Origin: Thermoflexales bacterium
GTDB taxonomy: Bacteria; Chloroflexota; Anaerolineae; Fen-1058
Assembly: GCA_016931085.1 (NCBI GenBank)
Contig: JAFGFO010000100.1
Location: 1 to 6,320, forward strand
Length of the DNA: 6,320 nt
Reading direction: 5' to 3'
Shown: one piece after another, positions 1-5,937 of the stretch
Layout of the letters: each line of letters opens with the position of its first letter
Numbering within the stretch: position 1 is the stretch's first letter
Position numbers and translations under genes: made by a program
The notes under the pieces: model-generated
What the model was told of the DNA's origin: nothing
Databases searched by the model: none
What the model saw: the letters and a program-made list of their open reading frames with translations, nothing else

Positions 1-62
1 AATTCACGCTAATTTTCACGAATTTTACAACCATTTGTGTAGATTCGCGAAGATTCGCGGAT
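1..62. repeat. Degenerate 10-bp-period repeat forming an imperfect dyad
   Basis: This AT-rich stretch lies downstream of the histidine phosphatase gene. It is built from 10-bp units: AATTCACGCT and AATTTTCACG on the left, AGATTCGCGA (41-50) and AGATTCGCGG (51-60) on the right. The right half read on the minus strand resembles the left half in inverse orientation, so a minus-strand transcript could fold into an imperfect hairpin, for example TTCGCGAA with TTCGTGAA using one G-U pair. The right half is also an inverted copy (26 of 28 bases over 41-68) of the repeat at 840-867. No coding potential is evident in 1-108. The array may continue beyond the left edge. Confidence 0.6.
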
Positions 63-79
63 AAAAAAGCAACTTTTGC
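63..79 (-). terminator. Weak candidate terminator after the phosphatase gene
   Basis: On the minus strand a very short hairpin (GCAA, loop AAG, TTGC) is followed directly by six T residues, 30 nt past the phosphatase stop codon. The four-base-pair stem is too weak to be convincing alone. The U-run is followed by the imperfect dyad in 1-62, which might contribute structure. Confidence 0.2.
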
Positions 80-108
80 GGTACTGCCTATTAAGAAACT
101 GAGCGAAA

Positions 109-840
109 TCAGGTGACGAGTTCTTTGGGCAAAAAATCAAGGCGATTCAGGTAAACCAGCTCCACGCTTTCAGTCTCGCTCAGTTGAAAATCGATCCGGC
201 TGATGGCGGCGTTGTTGAGATAGAACCAACGACCGTCTTTACGAGTCGGGTCGAGCAGGGCCTTGAGGAAATGGTTGTAGAATCCGCCGTGGCTGATGAC
301 GGCCACCCGGTCCTGCGCCTGGCCGTGCCGCTCGATCAGCTCGCGCAAGACGCGTTGGGCACGCAGTGGCCTCTCCTCAGGCTGCTCGTAGGGGCGATTC
401 CACCAACCGGCGTCGTTCATCGCGTCGGGCAAAATCAGCTCGGGGTAATGCGCCTCAAAATAGCTGCGGCTGTTGCCGGCTTGTCCGAGCGGCAGCCCGC
501 TTTCCTCGCCATTCAGATAGATGCCGCCCGATTCGTGCCAGTCTTCCCATGCCACGAGTGGCAGGCCCAACGCCCTGGCCACGATACGGCCGGTGGCGAC
601 GGCCCTCACCATGAGACTGCAATACAGGTGGGTAAAGCCAAAGCCGGTGACGTTCTGCTTGTCATAGTCGCTCGCGGCCACAGCCGGATCGAACTGGGAC
701 AGGAATCGCGCCAGACTTTCAGCCTGCTGCCGTCCTATCGTGCTGATTTCGGGGTCGTGGCTGCGGCCCATGCTGGAAGCGGTGCGCGCCCACAGAGCGT
801 TGTTTTCAGACTGGCCGTGCCGTATGAAGTAGAGCTGCAT
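109..840 (-). CDS. Histidine phosphatase family protein (phosphoglycerate mutase-like)
   Basis: A 243-residue protein of the histidine phosphatase superfamily, which hydrolyses phosphoesters through a phosphohistidine intermediate. The N-terminal signature RHGQSENN (residues 7-14) supplies Arg7 and the nucleophile His8. Arg79 (CSLMVRA) is the likely second phosphate-binding arginine, Glu103 in WHESGGIY the likely proton donor, and His184 in VISHGGFYNH the second catalytic histidine, so the active site looks complete. No signal peptide or membrane segment is visible, so it is probably cytosolic. The substrate cannot be read from sequence. It is somewhat longer than small CobC-type members. The ATG start follows a poor Shine-Dalgarno (GGAT only), but the RHG motif begins at residue 7, as is usual. 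It lies 83 bp beyond thiD with its own candidate promoter, so a role in thiamine metabolism is not implied. 28-bp inverted repeats flank it. Confidence 0.9.
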   Translation of the reverse strand: MQLYFIRHGQSENNALWARTASSMGRSHDPEISTIGRQQAESLARFLSQFDPAVAASDYDKQNVTGFGFTHLYCSLMVRAVATGRIVARALGLPLVAWEDWHESGGIYLNGEESGLPLGQAGNSRSYFEAHYPELILPDAMNDAGWWNRPYEQPEERPLRAQRVLRELIERHGQAQDRVAVISHGGFYNHFLKALLDPTRKDGRWFYLNNAAISRIDFQLSETESVELVYLNRLDFLPKELVT

Positions 841-845
841 TTTTT

Positions 846-883
846 ATCCGCGAATCTGCGCTAATCTTTGCCCATCTTGTGCC
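846..883. repeat. 10-bp-period repeat array upstream of the phosphatase
   Basis: The units are ATCCGCGA, ATCTGCGCTA, ATCTTTGCCC and ATCTTGTGCC, so ATCT/ATCC recurs at about 10-bp spacing. Together with the preceding T-run, 840-867 matches the inverse of 41-68 at 26 of 28 positions. The array abuts the phosphatase start codon and so forms the 5' untranslated region and the poor ribosome-binding region of that gene. The same unit type (ATCYGYG) occurs at 4351-4380. Confidence 0.65.
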
Positions 884-922
884 AAGCGTGCAGGCACCGG
901 GCGAGTGTTCGTACAGAATGCC

Positions 923-931
923 ATTATACCA
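923..931 (-). promoter_or_regulatory. Extended -10 promoter candidate for the phosphatase gene
   Basis: The minus strand reads TGGTATAAT, a perfect extended -10 motif (TGnTATAAT), overlapping the thiD stop codon (TAA within TATAAT) and lying about 83 bp upstream of the phosphatase ATG. No good -35 hexamer lies 16-18 bp upstream, which fits an extended -10 promoter. It would let the phosphatase be transcribed independently of the TPP-controlled operon. This is inferred from sequence alone. Confidence 0.5.
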
Positions 932-1724
932 CAAAGTGATGCATCGGCCCGTGTGGGCCGGTCCCCAGGCACAGCCCGGCCGAGGCGTACAGCACGCTGG
1001 CCAGGTAAGTTTTGGCCTGGGATACAGCCTCCACGACCGGCAGCCCCTTGGCCAGGCCGGCGGCGATGGCCGAGGCAAAGGTACAGCCGGTGCCGTGCGT
1101 GTTGCGCGTTTCAAGGCGTGGCGAGCGATACTCGTGAAAGGCCTGCCCGTCAAAGAGCAGATCCACCACGTCGCCCGCCTGCTGCAAATGCCCGCCTTTG
1201 ACCACCACCCAGGCCGGTCCCAAGGCGTGGATGCGGCGAGCGGCCTCGCGCATGTCGTCCAGCGTGACGACGCTCGCGCCGGTCAAGACGCCCGCCTCGG
1301 GCAGGTTGGGCGTCACGACGGTGGCCAGCGGCAGCAGCCGCTCGACCAGCGCGCTGCACGCATCCTCGCGCAGCAGCGGGTCGCCGCTCTTGGCCACCAT
1401 CACCGGGTCGACCACCAGGGCCCGGACCGCGTGCCGGCGCAGCCCCTCGGCCACAGCTTCGACGATGGCCGCGTTGGACAGCATGCCCGTCTTGACCGCG
1501 TCGGCGCCCAGGTCGCCCAGCACCGAGTCGATTTGAGCGCTGACAAACTGGGGCGGCACTTCGAACACCCCCTGCACGCCCAGCGTGTTTTGGGCCGTCA
1601 GGGCCGTCAGCACGCTCATCCCATACACGCCCAGGGCGCCAAAGGTCTTGAGATCGGCCTGGATGCCGGCCCCGCCGCCCGAATCCGAGCCGGCGATGGT
1701 CAAAGCTCGTTTGAGATCAGACAT
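924..1724 (-). CDS. thiD: Hydroxymethylpyrimidine / phosphomethylpyrimidine kinase ThiD
   Basis: A 266-residue ribokinase-fold enzyme that phosphorylates HMP to HMP-P and then HMP-PP, the pyrimidine donor for ThiE; cytosolic. Signatures in order: [20 protein letters not shown] (residues 9-28), TALTAQNT (40-47), KTGML (78-82), [11 protein letters not shown] (104-114), TPNLPEA (138-144), VKGGH (175-179), and the anion hole and ATP site [12 protein letters not shown] with Cys214. The C-terminal GPHGPMHHF is typical of ThiD. Length is normal for a single-domain ThiD with no fused ThiE or ThiN domain. The ATG at 1724 is preceded by a strong GGGAGG Shine-Dalgarno at a good distance, inside the 15-bp gap after thiL. 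It is the last gene of the operon; no clear terminator follows it. Confidence 0.97.
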   Translation of the reverse strand: MSDLKRALTIAGSDSGGGAGIQADLKTFGALGVYGMSVLTALTAQNTLGVQGVFEVPPQFVSAQIDSVLGDLGADAVKTGMLSNAAIVEAVAEGLRRHAVRALVVDPVMVAKSGDPLLREDACSALVERLLPLATVVTPNLPEAGVLTGASVVTLDDMREAARRIHALGPAWVVVKGGHLQQAGDVVDLLFDGQAFHEYRSPRLETRNTHGTGCTFASAIAAGLAKGLPVVEAVSQAKTYLASVLYASAGLCLGTGPHGPMHHFVV

Positions 1725-1739
1725 TCTTCCCTCCCATCT

Positions 1740-2759
1740 TCAGGCCGCAAAGTGGTCCCAGCCGCTGGGGGCCAGGGGGTGCTCGGAACCGTCCGGCAGG
1801 CGCAGCCAGCGCCCGGCCGCTTCCGGCAGCACCTCGCCGACGACGTGCACCGGCGTGCCGGTCTGGGCTTGCACGGCGGCCGCCAAGGCCTTGGCACGCC
1901 CAGGCCGGGCGGTGAAGCACAACTCGTAATCCTCACCCCCGCCCAGCGCCCACGCCAGTGGGTCAACCCCCGCCAGCGGCGCGATGTGCCGCGCCGCCCC
2001 GGCCACGGGAATATCCCCCGCCCACAGCCGCACGCCCACCCGGCTGAGCTCGCAGATATGCCCCAGGTCGGCCGCCAGCCCGTCGCTTATGTCAACCATC
2101 GCTGTGGCGCCGCCAAAAGCAGCGATCGCCTGGCCTTCTTTCACCCTAGGCGTCGGGGTCAGGTGAGCGGCCAACGCGGCCTGTGCGATCTCCTCCGGCA
2201 CTCGCTTCGCACGCTCTGCTTGCAGCACCAGCTCCAAGCCGGCGCGCGACGTGCCCAGCTCGCCGCTGACCAGCACCCAGTCGCCGGCCCGGGCGCCCTT
2301 GCGCCGCAGCAGCCTGTCTTCGGCCACCTCGCCAGTGAGAAAAGCGTCCACCACCAGCACGGGCGCGCGGGAGCAGTTGCCGCCCACGACGTCGACCCCG
2401 AAGGGCACGCACTCGTCGCGCAGGCCGTCGTACATGGCTTCCAGCTCCTCGACTGGCGTGTCGGGCGGCAGCCCCAATGAGAGCACAAAGTGACGAGGCT
2501 GCCCGCCCTTGGCGCCGATGTCGCTCAGGTTAATGGCGGCCACCTTGTGGCCCAGTTGGTAGGGCGTGATCACTTGGGGCAAAAAGTGAATGCCCGCCAC
2601 CTGGATGTCGCAAGTGAGCAACAGCAGCCGGCCGTCAGCCAGCCGGGTCACGGCCACGTCGTCGCCGACGCCTTCGAGCACGTCCGCCCCGTAGGGCGGC
2701 AAGTGCTGGGCCAGGCGCGCGATCAGGGGGAATTCGCCGACTTCTGCCACCCGGCTCAC
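1740..2759 (-). CDS. thiL: Thiamine-monophosphate kinase ThiL
   Basis: A 339-residue kinase (AIR synthase/PurM-like fold) that converts thiamine monophosphate to TPP with ATP and Mg2+, the last step of the route. Visible motifs: GVGDD (residues 30-34), [10 protein letters not shown] (50-59), [10 protein letters not shown] (77-86), [10 protein letters not shown] (124-133), [14 protein letters not shown] (222-235) and GGGEDYEL (273-280). Most metal-binding acidic residues are present. Two positions differ from the common family pattern: the usual TTD...EGVHF reads [10 protein letters not shown] (Thr to Cys, Glu to Ala), and the usual GGDT reads GGNC (Asp to Asn at 128). It starts with GTG; its first bases overlap the thiM stop in a GTGA junction, indicating translational coupling, with a purine-rich GGGGGTGAG just upstream. 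The related paralogues PurM and HypE are excluded by context and by GGGEDYEL. Confidence 0.94.
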   Translation of the reverse strand: MSRVAEVGEFPLIARLAQHLPPYGADVLEGVGDDVAVTRLADGRLLLLTCDIQVAGIHFLPQVITPYQLGHKVAAINLSDIGAKGGQPRHFVLSLGLPPDTPVEELEAMYDGLRDECVPFGVDVVGGNCSRAPVLVVDAFLTGEVAEDRLLRRKGARAGDWVLVSGELGTSRAGLELVLQAERAKRVPEEIAQAALAAHLTPTPRVKEGQAIAAFGGATAMVDISDGLAADLGHICELSRVGVRLWAGDIPVAGAARHIAPLAGVDPLAWALGGGEDYELCFTARPGRAKALAAAVQAQTGTPVHVVGEVLPEAAGRWLRLPDGSEHPLAPSGWDHFAA

Positions 2760-3604
2760 GCCTCACCCCCTGCCGCGCCCGGCGCCTCCAGCGCGCTGAT
2801 CCTGGCGCCCTCGGCCAGGCGTTGGGGGGACAGATTGTACAGGTGGTCGAACAGCGCGACTTTGAACGAGGCTGGACCTGCGGCGTTTTCGGCCGCCAAT
2901 TCGGCCGCCAGGCCATAGCACGCCAGGGCCGCCGCGGCGGCCAGCAAGTAATCCGGCTCGACGGCGCAAAAGGCGGCGATCATCGTCGTGGACATACACC
3001 CCGTGCCGGTGTTGGCCGCCAGCCACTCGTGGCCGTTGTCCACGGCCAGGGCGCGCCGGCCGTCGCTGAGGATGTCGCGCGGGCCGGTGATCGCCACCAC
3101 CGTCTGGCGCGCCCGCGCCAGGGAGGCGGCCACCTCGAGCGGCTTGTCGACGCCGCGCACGCTTTCGACGCCCTTGACCTCCCCGCCCGCCCCGGACAGG
3201 GCCCCTATCTCGCCGGCGTTGCCACGCAGCACGGCGACGCGCAGCGCGTCCAGCAGGCGCAGGCAGCTCGCGGTGCGAAAGGGGGTGGCGCCGGCGCCGA
3301 CGGGGTCGAGCACTACCGGCACGCCCAGCTCATTGGCTCGCCGGCCGGCAGCCAGCATGGCCTCGACCCAGGCCGGGGTCAGCGTGCCGGGGTTCAGCAC
3401 CAGCGCCCCGGCCAGCTTGACCATGTCGGCCACTTCCTCAAGCGCGTGCGCCATGACCGGCAGCGCGCCGACGTGCAGGGTGACGTTGGCCGTGTCGTTC
3501 ATGACGACCAGGTTGGTGATGTGATGGACCAGGGGGCGTTGGCGGCGAATCCGCTCCAACGCCTGGCCTGCCCGTTGCCCCAGTTCTTCTGATGTGAGTT
3601 GCAT
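2756..3604 (-). CDS. thiM: Hydroxyethylthiazole kinase ThiM
   Basis: A 282-residue ribokinase-like enzyme that phosphorylates 4-methyl-5-(2-hydroxyethyl)thiazole to the phosphate used by ThiE; a salvage-only step. Signatures: PLVHHITNLVVMNDTAN (residues 24-40), GALPVMA (46-52), VVLDPVGAGATPFR (97-110), RGNAGEI (127-133), and the ATP/anion site NTGTGCMSTT (198-207) with Cys203 of the GTGC motif. The ATG at 3604 is chosen over an in-frame TTG nine codons upstream because a clear GGAGG Shine-Dalgarno (3609-3613) lies four bases before the ATG, and the upstream extension falls in repeat DNA and has no such site. The stop overlaps the thiL GTG start by four bases. The thiE stop is 30 bp upstream. 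Confidence 0.96.
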   Translation of the reverse strand: MQLTSEELGQRAGQALERIRRQRPLVHHITNLVVMNDTANVTLHVGALPVMAHALEEVADMVKLAGALVLNPGTLTPAWVEAMLAAGRRANELGVPVVLDPVGAGATPFRTASCLRLLDALRVAVLRGNAGEIGALSGAGGEVKGVESVRGVDKPLEVAASLARARQTVVAITGPRDILSDGRRALAVDNGHEWLAANTGTGCMSTTMIAAFCAVEPDYLLAAAAALACYGLAAELAAENAAGPASFKVALFDHLYNLSPQRLAEGARISALEAPGAAGGEA

Positions 3605-3617
3605 ACAACCTCCAAGA

Positions 3618-3649
3618 GTTTCAGGTTTCAAGGTTTAAGGTTTCAGGTT
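3618..3649. repeat. 7/8-bp-period repeat spanning the thiE-thiM junction
   Basis: On the minus strand the sequence is a short tandem array with units AACCTGA, AACCTTA, AACCTTGA and AACCTGA, ending in AAC. It overlaps the 3' end of thiE, encoding its last residues (Leu-Lys-Pro) and its TAA stop, and fills most of the 30-bp gap before the thiM ribosome binding site. The array is short and degenerate, so phase variation by slippage is possible but not shown. Confidence 0.65.
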
Positions 3650-4285
3650 GGCGCGCGCCGCCTCGACGGCCGCCCTGAGCGCGCGCGCGGCGCTTTGCGG
3701 GTCGGGCGCCGCCACGATGGCCGATACGACCGCCACGCCGGCCGCGCCGGCCCGGATCAAGTCGCCGGCATTATCCAGCTTGATCCCCCCGATCGCCACC
3801 ACCGGCAGCGGCACAGCCCGCACCAAGTCGCGAAAGCCCTCGACCCCCACCGGCTGGCCGGTATCGGTCTTGGTGGGCGTCCAAAAGACGGCGTTGCAGC
3901 CCAGGTAATCGGCGCCGTCCGCCACGGCCTGGCGGGCTTCCTGAGAGTTCGAGGCCGTGACGCCCAGGATTTTATCCGGCCCGATCAAGCGGCGTGCGAT
4001 GGAGGCTGGCATATCGTCCTGGCCCACGTGCACGCCGTCGGCCTCCACGGCCAATGCCACGTCCAGGCGGTCGTTGACGATGAGCGGCACGCCGGCCGGG
4101 CGGGTGATCGCCAGCAGTGCCTGCCCCAACTCGATCATCTCACGCGTCGAGGCGGCCTTGTCGCGCAGTTGCACGGCCGTCACCCCGCCGGCGACCGCCG
4201 CCATGACGATGTCGATGATGGAACATCCGCCGGCCAGCTCACGGTCAGTCACCAGGTACAGGCTCCAGTCGATAAGTTGTTTCAT
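3635..4285 (-). CDS. thiE: Thiamine-phosphate synthase ThiE
   Basis: A 216-residue TIM-barrel enzyme that condenses HMP-PP with hydroxyethylthiazole phosphate to give thiamine monophosphate and pyrophosphate; cytosolic. Motifs: YLVTDRE (residues 10-16), QLRDK (39-43, substrate/Mg), IVNDR (69-73), GVHVGQDD (84-91, Mg-binding aspartates), GVTASNS (108-114), TPTKTDT (136-142, diphosphate binding), AIGGI (164-168) and VVSAI (186-190). The stretch before TPTK reads GCNAVFW instead of the more usual GVGPVF, a mild divergence. Length is normal for a free-standing ThiE. The ATG has a GGGAG Shine-Dalgarno six bases upstream. The C-terminus is drawn from repeat sequence: the last codons and stop lie in the 7/8-bp array. 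TenI, a ThiE-like protein without synthase activity, is disfavoured by the intact motifs. Confidence 0.96.
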   Translation of the reverse strand: MKQLIDWSLYLVTDRELAGGCSIIDIVMAAVAGGVTAVQLRDKAASTREMIELGQALLAITRPAGVPLIVNDRLDVALAVEADGVHVGQDDMPASIARRLIGPDKILGVTASNSQEARQAVADGADYLGCNAVFWTPTKTDTGQPVGVEGFRDLVRAVPLPVVAIGGIKLDNAGDLIRAGAAGVAVVSAIVAAPDPQSAARALRAAVEAARANLKP

Positions 4286-4303
4286 AGCACGCTCCCAAGA
4301 ATT

Positions 4304-4345
4304 GGGAGTAGGGAGTAAGAAGTAGGGAGTAGGGAGTAAGGGTTA
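4304..4345. repeat. Heptanucleotide tandem array in the cytX-thiE gap
   Basis: Six consecutive 7-bp units on the plus strand: GGGAGTA, GGGAGTA, AGAAGTA, GGGAGTA, GGGAGTA, AGGGTTA. Four are identical. It resembles in style the short tandem heptad repeats described in filamentous cyanobacteria (STRR sequences), though homology is not implied. It lies between the cytX stop and the thiE ribosome binding site, in the 83-bp gap, and is transcribed as pyrimidine-rich UACUCCC units in the operon mRNA. Confidence 0.8.
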
Positions 4346-4350
4346 AGAAA

Positions 4351-4380
4351 ATCCGTGTTCATCTGTGTTCATCCGTGTCC
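4351..4380. repeat. 10-bp tandem array overlapping the cytX stop codon
   Basis: Three exact-length units on the plus strand: ATCCGTGTTC, ATCTGTGTTC, ATCCGTGTCC. The pattern belongs to the same ATCYGYG class as 846-883 and the inverse of 41-62. The last two units overlap cytX, encoding its C-terminal Gly-His-Gly and TGA stop on the minus strand. Confidence 0.75.
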
Positions 4381-5736
4381 GTTCTGGCTTTGACTGGCTA
4401 GGCGAGCGAGGGCCAGGTGGGCGACACACGCCACCAGCAGGGCCGGGATGGACGCCCCCAGCCAGGGCAAGTAGCGCGTGACGAGGTGGTACACCGCAAA
4501 GCCCAGTATCCAGGCGACCAGCGCGGCGACGTTGAGCGTCTGTTGGCCGCTCGCCGGCCCTGGGGCGCCCTCAAGCTCGTCCGGCCCGTACAGGCTGGCG
4601 GCGTCGAGCCGCCGGCCTCGGACGATAAAATAGTCGGCGGCCAGCACGCCAAAGAGTGGCACGAAAACCGAGCCGATGAGCAGCAAAAAGCTGAAAAACT
4701 GGCCCATGGTGAGCGAAGCGGCCAAAATCGCGCCCAGCCCCCCGATGCCCACAACCAGTCCGCGTTGGCTCAGGCGCGGGAAGATGTTTTGGATGGACAC
4801 GGCCGCCGAGTAAATGTCGGCAAAGGCGTTGTCAGTTTCGTCCACCAGGATGACGATCATAGCGGCCACGCCGCCGGTCATGCTCACGATGGCCGCCGCC
4901 AGGTTATCGGGCGTCGGCTCGCTCACCTGGAGCGTCAGGACAAAGAGCGCGCCCAGGGCGTAGAACCACACGTTGGCCAGCGCGTAGCCCAGGTAGGTGC
5001 CCCAGAAGGCGGGGCGGGCGCGGCGGGCAAAGCGGCTGAAATCGGCCACCAGGGGCAGCCAGGAAATGGGCATGGCCACCACCAGGTCGACCGCCAGCCA
5101 GAAGGGCAGCGTGCCCGTGCCGGCTTGGGTCAGCAAGTGTCCCAGTTGGCCGCTCCTGAGCAGGTAAATCGTCATCCAGGCTGAGACCAGGTAAACGACC
5201 CAGATGCCAAATTTTTCCAGCCACTGGCGGACGACGACGAGCGGGCCGCCGAGGGCCAGGAACACGCACCAGAGCGTTGCCACGACCAGCCAGACCCCAT
5301 AGTTGCCACTGCCCCACAGCGCCTGGCTGACGCGGCTGGCGGCCAGGGCGATCACCCACAGCTCGAAGGCCGTCCAGCCCAGGAGTTGCACCACGTTGAG
5401 CACGGTCGGGATGTAGGAGCCGCGCCGGCCCAAGACCGAGCGCAGCAGGACCATGGTGGGCGCACCCACCTGGCTGCCCATCACGGCCACTGCCGCCAGC
5501 AGCAGGTTGCCGATCAGCGTGCCCAGCGCGATGGCCGCCAGGGCCGCGCCCAGGCCCAGGCCGGGCACGAGCAGCGCGCCGGCTTCCAGCACCAGCAGGC
5601 CCACCCCCAGGCTGGACCACAGGACGAACAGGTCCAGGCCACGCAAGACGCGCAGGTGCTCGGGGGCCGGCGCGATCCCCCAGGCCGGCGGGGACTGGAC
5701 GCGCATGCGGTCGACAAGAGACCTCAGTTGGCTCAT
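4369..5736 (-). CDS. cytX: NCS1-family transporter, probable hydroxymethylpyrimidine permease CytX
   Basis: A 455-residue integral membrane protein of the nucleobase:cation symporter-1 family (cytosine/purine/allantoin permeases). Roughly twelve hydrophobic segments can be seen, for example about residues 34-58, 62-87, 110-133, 146-169, 176-193, 210-231, 245-270, 277-298, 326-343, 346-372, 400-420 and 424-446. Family-like stretches are PISWLPLVADFSRFARR (223-239), DETDNAFADIYSAA (299-312) and GSVFVPLFGVLAADYFIVR (355-373). Assignment to CytX, the predicted HMP importer, rests on being first in a TPP-riboswitch operon with thiE, thiM, thiL and thiD; by sequence alone it could be a cytosine permease. 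It starts at an ATG with GAGGTGA as Shine-Dalgarno. The last codons and stop lie in a 10-bp repeat array. Confidence 0.88.
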   Translation of the reverse strand: MSQLRSLVDRMRVQSPPAWGIAPAPEHLRVLRGLDLFVLWSSLGVGLLVLEAGALLVPGLGLGAALAAIALGTLIGNLLLAAVAVMGSQVGAPTMVLLRSVLGRRGSYIPTVLNVVQLLGWTAFELWVIALAASRVSQALWGSGNYGVWLVVATLWCVFLALGGPLVVVRQWLEKFGIWVVYLVSAWMTIYLLRSGQLGHLLTQAGTGTLPFWLAVDLVVAMPISWLPLVADFSRFARRARPAFWGTYLGYALANVWFYALGALFVLTLQVSEPTPDNLAAAIVSMTGGVAAMIVILVDETDNAFADIYSAAVSIQNIFPRLSQRGLVVGIGGLGAILAASLTMGQFFSFLLLIGSVFVPLFGVLAADYFIVRGRRLDAASLYGPDELEGAPGPASGQQTLNVAALVAWILGFAVYHLVTRYLPWLGASIPALLVACVAHLALARLASQSQNGHG

Positions 5737-5748
5737 AGATCACCTCGG

Positions 5749-5788
5749 TTAACCTTCCAGGAAGCTTGGAAGCTTCCTGGAAGGTTAA
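5749..5788. repeat. Perfect 40-bp palindrome (19-bp arms, 2-bp centre)
   Basis: The arm TTAACCTTCCAGGAAGCTT (5749-5767) is followed by GG and then its exact reverse complement (5770-5788). It is internally compound: each arm contains CTTCCAGGAAG or CTTCCTGGAAG, itself nearly palindromic, and the centre is AAGCTT-GG-AAGCTT. In the thi transcript it would form a very stable hairpin directly after the terminator U-run and about three bases before the cytX Shine-Dalgarno. It is not followed by a T-run on either strand, so it does not look like an intrinsic terminator. It could stabilise the mRNA 5' end, influence initiation, or be a dispersed palindromic element. Confidence 0.85.
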
Positions 5789-5815
5789 AAAAATATCACC
5801 CCGGCGCGTGGGGTG
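5787..5815 (-). terminator. Intrinsic terminator, expression platform of the TPP riboswitch
   Basis: On the minus strand CACCCC and GGGGTG pair around a 7-nt loop (stem 5797-5815). ATA and seven T residues (5793-5787) follow. An alternative register, TCACC with GGTGA plus an inner CC/GG and a bulged A, is also possible. It sits about 16 nt after the aptamer and before cytX, as expected for transcription-terminating TPP control. Candidate antiterminator partners for the CACCCC arm are GGGTG near 5934-5938 and UGGGG at 5909-5913; neither is proven. Confidence 0.75.
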
Positions 5816-5831
5816 GTGAAAAAGTGTGTAC

Positions 5832-5920
5832 ACTTCTCCCTACGCCGGCATTACCCGGATCAGGTTCGGGGTCGGCGCCGGATCGTCGGACGCCCTCTCA
5901 GCCTGGCTCCCCAAGCTCCC
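5832..5920 (-). promoter_or_regulatory. TPP (THI-box) riboswitch aptamer
   Basis: The minus strand carries the conserved blocks of the TPP aptamer in order: GGGGAGCC, CUGAGAGG, ACCC, GAACCUGAUC, GGGUAAUGCC and GCGUAGGGA. The outer stem can form between GCUU near 5913-5916 and AAGU near 5832-5835. An optional P3a-type hairpin, GGCGUC with GGCGCC, lies between CUGAGA and ACCC. The P3 helix is minimal: AGC-CAG-GCU leaves about a three-base loop. By family knowledge, TPP binding to the CUGAGA and UGAUC/GUAAUG regions closes P1; with the downstream terminator this should switch the operon off when TPP is plentiful. An overlapping short hairpin (AAGUG-UACA-CACUU) competes with P1 and may be part of the switch. 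Confidence 0.96.
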
Positions 5921-5937
5921 CATTCAATTGTCGCACC

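Noticed and set aside
109..840. Phosphatase as a dedicated thiamine-pathway phosphatase
   Set aside because: The only support is adjacency; it has its own candidate promoter, is separated by repeats, and shows no substrate-specific motif.
879..897. GTGCC/GGCAC inverted repeat as a thiD terminator
   Set aside because: The stem is five base pairs with a nine-base loop and no T-run on either strand.
879..2480. Long plus-strand open frame (533 codons) opposite thiD and thiL
   Set aside because: It is rich in His, Arg, Gln and Gly without any recognisable domain, and lies antisense to two well-identified thi genes. Such frames arise readily opposite GC-rich genes.
2822..3592. Plus-strand open frame opposite thiM
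   Set aside because: It is a shadow of thiM with low-complexity composition and no family motif.
3605..3631. Longer ThiM starting at an upstream in-frame TTG
   Set aside because: The extension is repeat-derived, has no ribosome binding site, and the ATG at 3604 has a clear GGAGG.
4304..4380. CRISPR-like array
   Set aside because: Units of 7 and 10 bp are directly adjacent with no unique spacers; this is simple tandem repetition.
4904..5833. Minus-strand open frame overlapping cytX in another frame and reaching into the leader
   Set aside because: Its first part translates the palindrome and terminator, and the remainder is the Pro/Arg/Gly-rich alternate frame of the cytX gene.
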